Shown here: piece after piece, positions 1 through 11,742 of the stretch | Numbering within the stretch: the first letter of the stretch is position 1 | Layout: the number at the start of each line of letters is the position of its first letter | From: Misgurnus anguillicaudatus | Lineage: Eukaryota > Chordata > Actinopteri > Cypriniformes > Cobitidae | Length of the DNA stretch: 64,000 nt | Assembly (NCBI RefSeq): GCF_027580225.2 | Contig: NC_073348.2 | Coordinates: 24,548,001-24,612,000, forward strand | Direction of reading: 5' to 3' | Made by a program: the position numbers and the translations under genes | The notes under the pieces: generated by a model | Database searches by the model: none | What the model saw: the letters and a program-made list of their open reading frames with translations, nothing else | Told to the model about the DNA's origin: nothing

Positions 1-146
1 TATTATTCATACAGGTCTGTAATGGTGTATAGGTTCAAAATTTAGAATGCGTGTGTGCAAGTTCACCGAAAAATGAAAATGTACTCATTGCAAAAGCTGT
101 GTTTTTTTTTCATGTCAAACACAAAAGGAGATAATTTACATTATGC

Positions 147-493
147 TAAAGGTGCATTGTGTAACTTTTACAAGTGTCACTTGACAGAAATGCAATATAA
201 TATACATAACTATATTATCAGGGGTGTATAAAGACCTTACATAATGAACTGTATTGTTTTTATTAACTTAAAATGAGCCGTTTTTATCTACATACACCGT
301 AGGTTTCCTCACATGGAAGTCGCCGCCATGTTTTACAGTAGCCTTAAATGGACAAACTGTTTTACAGAGTGCATTTCGTCCTTTCGTTGTCTCGCGCAAT
401 GATGTGTTTTTCTTGTGGTGGTTACTTTTGGTTGCAATTGACTTATTGTCTTACCGCTAAATGCCGCTAAAAATCCACACACTGCACCTTTAA
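147..493. mobile_element. TTAA-type MITE, AAAGGTGCAGTGTGTA family, copy 1
   Basis: Ends TAAAGGTGCATTGTGTAAC and CACACACTGCACCTTTAA. The inner part, with ACTATATTATCA and GGTGTATAAAGACC, is shared with 10245-10636 and 21965-22336. About 345 bp, non-coding. Confidence 0.75.
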
Positions 494-642
494 TGCTTTT
501 TTCTTCTACTTTAGTGAAAGTAAATCATGATAGCATCCGGTCATCATTTACTTTTCATGTAATAGAAGAGCAGGGAGAAATTTATGCTTAACGTTTTGTG
601 GTCAGTGGAAAATGTAATGTTATCTGAGAGTATACTGTACAG

Positions 643-2606
643 CAGTGGCGAGGCTACATAAGGGCCAGGGTGGAACTGGCCCACTTAGATTGACGGCTGG
701 CCCACCCAGTTAGAAGAGACACAAAATATTTGGTAACATTTTACTTGAAGGGGTGTGCATAAGATTGACATGACACTTTTATAATCATGACATGACACGT
801 GTAATGAACATGAAGGAGATTTTATGCACGTTTATGACAACTCTCATTAATTGTCATTTGTTCAATTATGTCATTTTTAATGCAAAGATGACATTGTTTG
901 AGATTCTTTGTTATGACAACTTGACATAAACCAATACATCATAACTTGTTATAAATCTGTTATAAACATGACATAGCAGAATAATGATCAAACTTAAGAA
1001 ACTACCTAGCTTTACATTAAACTGTTATTTAAATGTCATTGTTAATAGTCTGTCAAATAGCTTTATAACTGCATCATGAATATTTTTCTTGACCTCAACT
1101 ACAGTGGTACGAATTGAACTTGTCATTAAAATGTCAATAAGTGTTAAAACTGTCAAATAAAAATCAAGTCAAATAATTAAAAAAATACCTTAGCAAAATG
1201 CAACAGACTTAAGTATAATCAAAAGATTATACTTAACTTTATGTATGTGCACAATACATAAAAAACTGACAACTAACAACTAATATTTTATTTAATTATT
1301 TTAAAGTAATTAACTGTTTTTGCAGCGATATGGACCTAACGCTGCATGACTTAATAATGGGTATTGTACTGTTTTTCATTTAAATTACGGTCTTCAAATG
1401 CAATAAAATATCATTTTATAATAGTAGTAGTATTATTGGATGATTGATTTTATTTCACTAACACACCTAAAACATTATAAACTGAAGAATATTCATGACG
1501 CTGTTATAAAACTTTATGACAGAGTATTAACTCTTAATGACATTTAAATGAAAAATGATATTTGTACCACTCTAGTTGAGGTCAAGAAAAATATTCATGA
1601 CACTGTTATAAAACTATATGGCAGAGTATTAACACTTAATGACATTTTAATAACATATTCGATTTGTATCACTGGTAAAAAGTGGTCAGTTATGTTGTCT
1701 TGGTAATGTCAAGTTGTCATGACAAGTTACGATCTATTGGTTAATGTCAGGTTGTCATAACAAAGACATCTCAAACAATGTCATCTTTAAATTAAATGTC
1801 ATGTCATGATTATGAAGGTGTCATGTCAGTCTTATGAACACCCCTTCAAGTAAAGTGTTACCAAATATTTTTGTGGAAAAGCAGAAATCACACATAAATT
1901 ATAATAATAATCTCTCAAGTACGCATCATTCAGAAATAACTGTTTATATAGAACGTTTATCTTTTGCATGTGTTTCTAAACCTTGCAAATGTTATCATTC
2001 AACCCATTTTAAACAATTTGAGTGCATTTAGATGTTAAAGCGCACAGATGCACATACATACTCAAATGGACACACTCTCATAAGCACACACACACAGATG
2101 CAAACACAGAAACTCAATGCGCTTGACAGGACACATACACACAAAATTGTCTCAAAATACCACAGTCTTGCCAAGAATCCCCATTAACTCAGTCAGTAAA
2201 GTGAACACAAACAGTTCAGAAAGAAATCAGATGTGTGTCACTATATAGATCAGTGCTTATTCTGTGATACCCTCAATAAATCTGCTTATGTTTGTGTAAT
2301 TATGTTAATCACACAACAGAAGACAAAAGAAAATCACTTCTGTAGCTTTAAAAAGATTAATTATATTTAATGAAGAAGACAGTATTATTAATTTGATTCT
2401 ATTTCTGTTCCTAAATGCTATACTTTTTTGTAACTTTCCTTTTAATTTCTTGATTTGTTCTTATTGTATTTTTCTTATTTCCCTTTTTTGTTGATCTGAA
2501 AATTACCCGAATCCATGACACAAAAACCTTTAAAACTATTACTATATTGTAAAATGATGTAATAATTTGAGGTCCACCAAGTTTAAAATGTCTGGCCTTG
2601 CCACTG
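643..2606. mobile_element. Possible hAT-like element with large internal palindrome
   Basis: Termini CAGTGGCGAGGC and, inverted, CAGTGGCAAGGCCAGAC. I could not find a clear 8-bp target duplication, so the class is tentative. It contains the 1.15 kb palindrome at 723-1873 but no transposase. Confidence 0.4.
723..1873. repeat. 1.15 kb inverted-repeat element
   Basis: The left arm ATATTTGGTAACATTTTACT, then TGAAGGGGTGTGCATAAG, mirrors the right arm CTTATGAACACCCCTTCAAG, then TAAAGTGTTACCAAATAT. Pairing continues through TGTCATGTCATGATTAT-type blocks for several hundred bases. A foldback MITE. Confidence 0.7.
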
Positions 2607-3407
2607 CTACAGTACCTTTTACTTTGACAGAATCTTTGGGTGAACTTTTTTTTTTAACTTGGCTTTCGCTGCCTGGAGAAGAATGGCTTTAACTAGCTTA
2701 TCACCTGAACTCGATGTTAAGACAGGATGACAAGACGATAACAAAGCCCCTCTAGCAAGCAATAATAACAGTTAATGCATTCACCCCAACACCCCTGAGG
2801 TTCACAGTGTTGAGTGTTACAGAAGCAAAATATGTTGGACTGAAGCTTTTATTGTACTGCTATTAAAGGCACATATGTTTTTGGGCTGTTATGAATAGAT
2901 TTATGAAAGTGGGGACTTTGATTCATCACTTTTTGAATGATTCAGTGTCTCTTACTGTAGGCTACATCAATTTACAAGTGAGTGATATATGAGTCACGAT
3001 CAGTACTATTAGCTCAAAGGATTTATTCATTGTATCAAAAGCTTTTTCTAAAAACGCACTGTACTAAACACAAATAATACGAGTGGTATGTCACCTATGA
3101 TAGCCATTTTTATCTATTTGAAATGATTTGGAGGTATACATTTTATCATTTGTTTTAGATATCAGATGAGAACGTTTGTTTGAAACCTTTAATAAGAGCC
3201 AATCCTAATAGGAACAGGAAGTCTGTAAGATGTCTAATTAAAGCATTAATCCTTTGCCTCACTTCTTTCTTTCATTTTACAAATGTACTTTGCTCTTCTC
3301 GGCCTGAGAGCGCTTCATCTTGGTCAACATATCGATCGGTCTTTTTATACCTTTGGTCCACACTGTCTGTTATCTTATCTCCGGTCTAACTCTTTTGCTC
3401 TTTGCAG
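2607..3407. other. nlgn2 intron sequence, nothing recognised
   Basis: The preceding nlgn2 exon, which should end just before the FLSTGDQ block, is not found here. The sequence is AT-rich intron without clear repeats or other coding signal. Confidence 0.6.
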
Positions 3408-6400
3408 GTTTTCTGAGCACTGGAGATCAGTCGGCGAAGGGGAATTATGGGCTGTTGGACCAGATTCAGGCTCTTCGCTGGCTTAATGAGAACATCGGAC
3501 ACTTTGGAGGAGACCCAGAGAGAATCACCATATTTGGATCCGGGGCCGGAGCATCATGCGTCAACCTTCTCATCCTGTCCCATCACTCTGAAGGTCTGAG
3601 CCTATGATGTCATTATTATTACTGTCATTAAAAATGGATCACTTAAAGGGACATTCCACATTTTTGGAAATAATATGCTTTTTTCCAGCTTAAACATTTA
3701 AATCTTACCGTTTTGGAATCCATTCAGCTGATCTCCGGGTCTGGCGCTAGCACTTTTAGCATAGCTTAGCACAATCCATTGAGTCTGATTGGACCATTAG
3801 CATCACGCTAAAATATAAACAAAGAGTTTTGATATTTTTTCTATTTAAAACTTGACTCTTCTGTAGTTACATCATGTACCGACGGAAATTAAAAGTTGCG
3901 ATTTTCTAGGCAGATATAGTTGGGACTATGCTCTCATTCTGGCGTAATAATCAAGGAATTTGCGGCTATAAAATGGCTGCAGCAGGCGTAGTGATATTAC
4001 GCACTGCCCGAAAATAGTCTCCTTGGTTACTTTCAATAACAGGGGACTATTTTCGGGACTATTTTAGCGCGATGCTAATGGTCTAATCAGATTCAATGGA
4101 TTGTGCTAAGCTATGCTAAAAGTGCTAGCGGCAGACCCGGAGATTAGCTGAATGGATTCCAAAATAGTTAGATTTAAATGTTTACCTCCATTTTCTTAAA
4201 AAATCCAAATAATTTACTCACCACAATGTCATCCAAAATGATGTCTGTCTTTGTTCAGATGAGAATAAATTGTTTTTTGAGGAAAACATTTCAGGATTTT
4301 TCTCATTTTAATGGACCCCAACACTTAACAGTTTTAATGCAGTTTAAAATTGCCGTTTCAAAGGACTCTAAACGATCCCAAACAAAGCATAAGAGTCTTC
4401 TCTAGCGAAACGATTGTCATTTTTGACAAGAAAAATAAAACATATGCACTTTTAAACTTCTCGTCTATCTCCGGTCATGTGACGCACCACCACAACCTCA
4501 CGCAATATGTCATCACGTCAAGAGGTCACGGAGGACGTATGCGAAACTACGCCCCAAGTGTGAAGAAAGAGGACCGTTCCGACGTTGTTGTATGTGGAAT
4601 GATACTAATTAATGTCTTTGTGTCAGTTTATTGTTTAAAATGATCCACAAATGTGCGTTTCATATATGTAACACGTGACCTTTCCACAGCATTTAGCAAT
4701 TACGTGAGGTCGCACTGGCGCGTCACACGACCGGAGATAGATGAGAAGTTGTGGTTTAAAAGTGCATATTTTTTATTTTTATTTTCAAAAATGACAATCG
4801 TTTAGCTAGATAAGACCCTTATGCCTCGTTTGGTATTGTTTAGAGTCCTTTTGAAACTGCAATTTTAAACTGCATTAAAATTGTTACGTGTTGGTGTCCA
4901 TTAAAGTCCATTAAAATGAGAAAAATCCTGGACTGTTTTCCTCAAAAAACATATTTTTTTCTCGACTGAACAAAGAAAGACATCAACATTTTGGATGACA
5001 TGGTGGTGAGTAAATTTTTTTGATTTTTTTTTTAAGAAAATAGACTAATCCTTTAACTCTAGGGGGGCTGGAAAATGAGCATATTTTCGAAAAAGTGGAA
5101 TGTCCCTTTAAAGGAATAGGTAACTAAACCAACGTTTTATTTTTACCTTGCAAAGTTTTGGCACCACACATGTTTATGTGAATGGGTGTCAGACTTACAC
5201 CGCTATCATAAGATCACACATACAATGCTGGTTTATAATGAGAAGTGTGGGATAAAAATAGAAGGATGTGAGACAAATTCGTAATGAGCAACATGTAGCA
5301 CTACGGTAGCGTGTGATGCAGAAGTTTTGAACTGGAGCTGATTCTTAATTGATTTCATAGGGAACTAAAGCTGGGGAGTTTGTGTGGTGTGTGCGCTCGT
5401 CTTGAGAGAAGGGGGCAACATTTTAATAATTAATAATTTGCAGATGAAATAGTGGGACACTTTACATAACAGTGCAGCAGGGCGCAGAAAGCCAAGATGG
5501 TTTCCACACGGTTATTGAGAGCGGGTCTGTGCACGGCTGAGGTAACATTGAATCACTTTTGTTCAAGTAATGAATCCGATTTTTTAGAGTTTCAACCTGC
5601 CTGTCCTATTAACTGCACTTATTAAACCAAGCGTCTGACTGCTGGCTCGTCCTGGTATGGGTTACCTTACTGAACACCAGCATAAACATTTCAAGGTCAA
5701 TTATTCAAAACTAATGAATGATTGTCTGGGTACTGCGAGTCATCTCGACAGGTGCAGTTTAATACTAACACATAAATTCAATATAAATGTGCATAATTAA
5801 TAGCGTATGTGAGATTTTATTTACAAATGATGCAAAACCCACTTAGAGGACTTGCCATTTATCATGTTCTGCCAACAATATTCTGCTTAACTCTACGTGG
5901 CATTGATTCAACAAGGTGCTGAAAGCATTATTTAGAAATGTTACCCCATATTGATAGGATAGCATCTTGTAATTGATGGAGATTTGTGGGATGCACATCC
6001 AGGGCACGAAGCTTCCGTTCCACCACATCCCAAAGATGATCTATTGGGTTGAGATCTGGTGACTGTGGGGGCCATTTTAGTACAGTGAACTCATTGAAAT
6101 GATTCGAGCTTTGTGGTGCATTATGGTCATGGACATGGTCAGAAACAATGCTCAGGTAGGCTGTGGCATTTAAACGATGCCCAATTAGCACTAAGGGGCC
6201 TAAAGTGTGCCAAGAAAACATCCCCCACACCATTACACCACCACAGTGGTAACAAGGAATGATAGATCCATGTTCTCATTCTGTTTATGCCAAATTCTGA
6301 GTCTACCATCTGAATGTCTCAACAGAAAGCGAGACTCATCAGACCAGGCAACATTTTTTCAGTCTTCAACTGTCCAATTTTGGTGAGCTCTTGCAAACTG

Positions 6401-9400
6401 TAGCCTCTTTTACCTATTTGTAGTGGAGATGAGTGGTACCCGTTGGGGTCTTCTGCTGTTGTAGCCCATCCACCTCAAGGTTGTGCGTGTTGTGGCTTCA
6501 CAAATGCTTTGCTGCATACCTCGGTTGTAACAAGTGTTTTTTTTTTCAGTCTTCTATCAGCTTGAATCAGTCGGCCCATTCTCCTCTGACCTCTAGCATC
6601 AACAAGACATTTTTGCCCACATGACTGCCGCATACTGGATGTTTTTCCCTTTTCACACCATTCTTTGTAAACCCTAGAAATGGTTGTGCGTGAAAATCCC
6701 AATAACTGAGCAGATTGTGAAATACTCAGACCGGCCCGTCTGGCACCAACAATCATCCCACGCTCAAAATTGCTTAAATCACCTTTTTTTCTCATTCTGA
6801 CATTCAGTTTGTAGTTCAGGAGAACGTGTGCCCATTTTTCCTGCTTCTAACACATCAACTACACTTGTCTTTAAAGTTGATTTGTTAAAAGCAGGAAAAA
6901 TGGGCACGTGTAAGGATCTGAGCAAGGGCCAAATTGGGATGGCTAGACGACTGTGTCAGAGCATCTCCAAATCTGGATCTCTTGTGGGGTGTTCCTGGTC
7001 TGCGGTGGTCAGTACCTATCAAAAGTGGAAAAGCGGTGAACCGGCGACAGGCTCATGGGCGGCCAAGGCTCATTGATGCTTGTGGGGAGCGAATCCTGGC
7101 CCGTGTGGCAATCCAACAGACGAGCTACTGTAGCTGAAATTGCTATTTATATATGTTAATATAATATATACACTCATATCCTGAGATTCATCATTAACCT
7201 CCAATTTCCCTCAAATTATAAGGTAGCCACAGAATAGATACACTGTTACCAACCAAAGATCCTCTATGACTTTTAAAGTTATTGTGTATGATTTTAGGTC
7301 TGTTCCAGAGGGCTATAGCTCAGAGCGGCACAGCCATATCCAGCTGGTCGGTGAACTACCGTCCGCTGACGTACACCAAGATCCTGGCCAAGAAGGTGGG
7401 CTGCAGCTACAGCGACACTGCCGATCTGGTGGACTGTCTGAGGAGAAAGAGCTTCAGGGAGCTTGTGGAACAGGACATCCAACCTGCGCGCTACCACATT
7501 GCATTTGGACCGGTGCTGGATGGAGATGTGGTCCCCGACGACCCTGAGATTCTCATGCAGCAGGTGAGATGTTGCATACAGCCTGATTTATAATGTTCAG
7601 AGGTACTCTGAACTTTTAGACTCTATCATGACAGTTCATAAATGGGAGAGAATATCGTGGGTGACATTTATGTAATGTCCGCAGGGGGAGTTTCTAAACT
7701 ACGACATCCTGCTGGGGGTGAACCAGGGCGAAGGACTGAAATTTGTGGATGACAGCGAGGGCGAGGATGGGATTTCTGCTGCCTCGTTCGATTACACCAT
7801 ATCCAACTTTGTGGACAACCTATACGAATATCCAGTCGGTGAGTTTACAAGACACACATACACACTCCAACAGAAAAAACAATATTGTGTACGCAAGTTA
7901 TAAGCTTGCAGTGTGGATCGAATGTGATGAATGTGTTATTGGCTAGTTTTTTCTAGGTCTTTGTGATTTAAAAACAAATGATTCTTATGTTTCAGATCTT
8001 TAAAGTGAATCACTGAAAAAGACTCAGAAGCTTTTGTTTCAATTAGTGCTGGGCAAAGATTAATCTAGATTAAATGCATACAAAATAAAAGTGAGTTTTT
8101 GTATAATATATGAGAGTGTGCTGTGTGTAATTATTCATGTATGTATTCAAGAAACATCTACAGGTCACACTTTATTTTACGATTATCACTGTTACAGTGT
8201 AATTATACATTTAAGTATTTAGTAATAACCAACAACATGTAGTTACTATAGGGTTGGGGTTAGGTTAAGGGTTTGGTTTAGGGTTAGATGCATGCAATTA
8301 TGCATAATAATTTCTTATTACTATAATAATTAGATGTAGCATGTGTAACAAAGACACCTTAAAATACTTTAAAATAAAGTATACTAAATAAATATTAAAA
8401 AAACATTTAAAATAAAGTGTTACCCATCTACAAGTGTATATATATTTATTTATATAAATAAAAATTGATATATAAATAAAAAAATTCTGAAATGTATACA
8501 TGTATGTGTGTTAAAATATACATAATAATTACACACAGTAAACACACATATTTTATGCAAAAACTCACTTTTATTTTGTATGCGATTAATCTAGATTAAG
8601 TCTGCTAGTTTTTAAACAAATAACAATAAAAGTGTAAAACATTTAAACTTGTTACCAAGTTCATATCAAGTTAAGACCAATTTGAGATGTTTAACTCTTT
8701 TCCAGCCATTGATGAGTAATCTCGTCAATTAAGAGAAAACTTCCCTGCCAAATACGAGTTTTTACGGCAATCCATATTTCCGCTATCATCCACTAGGTGG
8801 CACTCTTACCCAACTTATTAAACACTAAATCATCTACAGAAGCAGTAAATACGCCATGTATGTTTTGATCATCGTTCTGAATCTGATCTCTAACAAAAGT
8901 ATTGTACAAAAAATGCAATTATCTCAGATTTTTGTTCAAAAATTTTGTATTTTTTAAGAGAAACCTACCCATATTTAAGAGGTGATTATAGGGGAAATGA
9001 AGATAGGATGAAATGTTTTTTTAAGCAGAGGGTTTGTTTTTTCATTTGATATAGTGGATGTTTATATATTTAAAGGCGGGGTGCATCATCTCTGAAAGCC
9101 AATGTTGATATTTAAAATCACCTAAACAAACACGCCTCTACCCCAATAGAATCTGGACCTTCTGTTGATAGACCCGCCCCACACATACACAACCCAGGCA
9201 ACAATGTTGTTTAATAGACACACCCCTTACTGCTGATTGGCTACAAGTGAGTTTTGGTAGTTGGCCCAACTCCCTTTCCCAAAGCGTTTTTAGAAAATCA
9301 CACACCCCGCCTTTAAAGAAAATATTAAACTTTTGTGAAAATCATAAAAAAATGTCAATGCTGGTGGGAAAAGAGTTAACCTATGTTTAGGGATATAGAC

Positions 9401-11742
9401 AGGGGCACACAAAATACCCATCCACATTCTTTTATACCAGTTGTTCAAGGTAATCGGTCTAATTTTACCCCTCACCTTGTGTGCTCACCTTCTTATCCTG
9501 TATTGGGACATGGTGTCCTGCTTAATGTTACAACCAGATCTAAAACATCCCTCTCATTTTCTCTCTCCCTCTCTATCTCTTTCTATCTCCTTTGTAAGGT
9601 AAAGACATACTTCGGGAGACTATAAAGTTTATGTACACAGATTGGGCTGACCGTGATAACGGTGACATGCGGCGTAAAACTCTCCTCGCGCTTTTTACCG
9701 ACCACCAGTGGGTGGCGCCGGCAGTGGCCACGGCGAAGCTGCACGCTGAGTTCCAGTCACCCGTTTATTTTTACACCTTCCATCACCACTGCCAGACGGA
9801 GGCACGACCCGAGTGGGCAGATGCGGCGCACGGCGATGAGATCCCATACGTATTCGGCGTTCCCATGGTGGGGGCCACAGATCTGTTTCCCTGCAACTTT
9901 TCCAAGAACGATGTCATGCTCAGTGCCGTGGTTATGACATACTGGACAAACTTCGCCAAGAGCGGGTAAAAGTGACCTTTTTAGCTTTCCGTGTTATTTA
10001 AGTCTGACAGTCCTAATAAGAAAATCTAAAACTGTTTTACTTGATTTGTGGTGCTTGCTAAAAGCTTTACAGAAATAGTTTTTAAACCCTTTGCCCTCAG
10101 TACCTCACTTCGGCGTGTAACTCATCCTACAGTTGTAAATAAGTCTTAAATCATGTTTGGAAGAGCTTTCCTTTTACTATTTCTAAACAACTGCCATACA
10201 GACTTAAAAGTCTCATACACTACCTGAAGCACACAGCGACACATTTAAAGGTGCAGTGTGTAGTTTTTAAAAGGATCTCTTGACATAAATGCAAAATAAT
10301 ATACAAAACTATATTATCATGGGTGTATAAAGACCTTTTTATAATAAACGTTATGTGTTTATTACCGTAGAATGAGACGTTTTTATCTCATTTTTATACA
10401 CGAAGGTCCCTTTACATGTAAGTCGCCATTTTGTGCCGCCATGTTTCTACAAAAGCCCTTAATGGACGAACTTTTTTACTAAGTTGTCTCCGACAATTAC
10501 ATGTTTTTTTGGGTGATGGCTACTGTAGCTTCTCTATGCATTTCAAAAGCGAGGGGTGAGCAGTGGACTAAGCAGTTGGTTGCAATTCGTAACCTCACCA
10601 CTAGATGCTGCTAAAATTTACACACTGCACCTTTAATCACTCACTAAACCGCATAGCAACGACCTGGCAACCACGCTGCGCTCACATTTTCTTCGATAAG
10701 AGATATCCGATTGTTTTTGTCATATGAGAAAAGTTAAAGATGGGGTACAGTAACTTACACATCACGTAATAAAAGCAACACCACCGATTTTGCACTTAAG
10801 AAAAAACATCGTCTCACTTTGTTTAATTTTTTTATTTCTAGTGATCCGAACGTTCCCGTACCGCAGGATACAAAATTCATCCACACCAAGCCAAATCGCT
10901 TCGAGGAAGTGATCTGGACCAAGTTCAGCCCTAAGGACAAGCAGTACCTGCACATCGGATTGAAGCCTCGCATCCGTGACAATTACCGTGCCAACAAGGT
11001 GGCTTTCTGGCTCGAACTGGTTCCTCATCTTCACACTCTAACGATCACATATTCAACCACAGGACTGCCCCCCGGAGGACGCGAACGCCCTGGCTGGAAG
11101 GGTCCGGCCCAGAGCCCTGGCACGCGCTCCACGCGTCACCCCACGGTCTCCACCTACCCTCCCAATTCTGACCTGGAGGGTTCTGAACGCCCTCGCTTCT
11201 CGCCCTTCCCGGAAGAGACACGGGACTATTCGACCGAGTTGAGCGTGACGGTGGCGGTCGGGGCGTCTCTGCTCTTCCTCAACGTGCTGGCGTTTGCCGC
11301 CTTGTACTACAAACGCGACAAGCGCCACGAGCTGCTTCAACGCCGTCACCGGCGCCTCTCGCCCCAGCGTGGGGCGGGGCCAGGCGTGGGCATCGTTGGA
11401 GCCCCGCCCCATAATGACCTGGCACTTAGCCAGGAGGAGGAACTAATGTCCTTGCAAATGAAGCAACAGAGGGTGGAGCTCGATCACGGCACCCCACGTG
11501 GTCTACACGGTGACCTGGAGCCCCTGAGACCGCCCGTGTGCCCGCCGGATTACACACTGGCGTTGAGACGGGCGCCCGAGGATGTGCCTCTCATGACGGC
11601 TAATGCCCTTTCTATGATCCCTAGCACCATTACTGGCATGCAACCACTGCATGCCTTCAACACATATCCACCCGCGCCTGCACCGAGTGCTGGGCACAGC
11701 AACAACGCCCTGCCCCATCAACACTCCACCACACGGGTATAG
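3408..11742 (+). CDS. nlgn2: Neuroligin 2, 3' five coding exons (partial gene)
   Basis: Postsynaptic type I membrane adhesion protein that binds neurexins and recruits gephyrin at inhibitory synapses. Coding exons read as 3408-3593, 7298-7563, 7685-7838, 9599-9965 and 10842-11742; all have AG/GT borders and join in frame to 623 codons plus stop. The fragment starts at [19 protein letters not shown] in the cholinesterase-like domain. The nucleophile elbow reads GSGAGA, with Gly replacing the esterase Ser, as in all neuroligins, so no hydrolase activity is expected. A Pro/Ser/Thr-rich stalk is followed by one membrane span (about 11245-11310) and a cytoplasmic tail. The tail carries [12 protein letters not shown], the gephyrin-binding block with its regulatory Tyr (codon at 11551), and ends in STTRV, a class I PDZ ligand. 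Those tail motifs identify nlgn2 rather than nlgn1, 3 or 4; a or b paralogue cannot be told. Signal peptide and N-terminal exons are outside the window. Introns are inflated by MITEs. Confidence 0.96.
3643..5111. mobile_element. 1.47 kb TTAA foldback element with nested palindrome
   Basis: Ends TTAAAGGGACATTCCACATT and AAGTGGAATGTCCCTTTAA. Arms extend inwards through TCCATTCAGCTGATCTCCGG and GCTAGCACTTTTAGCATAGC to their complements near 4090-4160. A second palindrome at about 4185-5050 sits inside, with CTTAAAAAATCC and TTTACTCACCAC near one end, complements at the other, and CTATCTCCGGTCATGTGACG mirrored in its middle. Confidence 0.7.
5830..6800 (-). pseudogene. Degenerate Tc1-like transposase
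   Basis: Minus-strand segments read, in order, an N-terminal helix-turn-helix with [38 protein letters not shown] and [10 protein letters not shown], then a catalytic-domain part with the typical [20 protein letters not shown] and a C-terminal tail. These lie in different frames with stops between (for example after the HAQP segment, and again before the [12 protein letters not shown] block). Tc1/mariner elements cut and paste at TA; this copy is dead. It lies in an nlgn2 intron and faces a second Tc1 fragment. Confidence 0.85.
6826..7140 (+). pseudogene. Second, truncated Tc1-like transposase N-terminus
   Basis: From ATG 6900 the + strand reads [20 protein letters not shown] then [20 protein letters not shown] and QKWKSGEP, a Tc1-type paired-like DNA-binding domain. 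It then needs a frame shift to continue as [20 protein letters not shown]. The catalytic domain is missing. It differs in sequence from the neighbouring minus-strand transposase, so it belongs to another subfamily. Confidence 0.75.
6827..6906. repeat. Palindrome between the two Tc1 remnants
   Basis: GTGCCCATTTTTCCTGCTTC then TAACACATCAAC is mirrored by GTTGATTTGTTAAAAGCAGG then AAAAATGGGCAC, with a 16-nt spacer and only two mismatches over 32 bases. Confidence 0.85.
8055..8600. mobile_element. GATTAATCTAGATTAA palindromic MITE with nested MITE
   Basis: CAAAGATTAATCTAGATTAA with TACAAAATAAAAGTGAGTTT on the left mirrors AAACTCACTTTTATTTTGTA with GATTAATCTAGATTAAG on the right. A second palindrome, CAGGTCACACTTTATTTTA to AAATAAAGTGTTACCCAT (about 8160-8430), is nested inside. 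Located in an nlgn2 intron. Confidence 0.7.
9070..9316. mobile_element. TTAA MITE, AAAGGCGGGGTGCATC family, copy 1
   Basis: TTAAAGGCGGGGTGCATCA to CACACCCCGCCTTTAA, with inner AATAGAATCTGGACCTTC and ACTGCTGATTGGCTAC shared with 43940-44144. Short, non-coding. Confidence 0.8.
10245..10636. mobile_element. TTAA MITE, AAAGGTGCAGTGTGTA family, copy 2
   Basis: TTAAAGGTGCAGTGTGTAG to TACACACTGCACCTTTAA, in the last nlgn2 intron. It has the same internal order as the other two copies, including GTCGCCATTTTGTGCC and CACTAGATGCTGCTAAAA. Confidence 0.8.

Noticed and set aside
6433..6624. + strand frame [20 protein letters not shown]...
   Set aside because: Antisense to the clear Tc1 transposase segments on the - strand.
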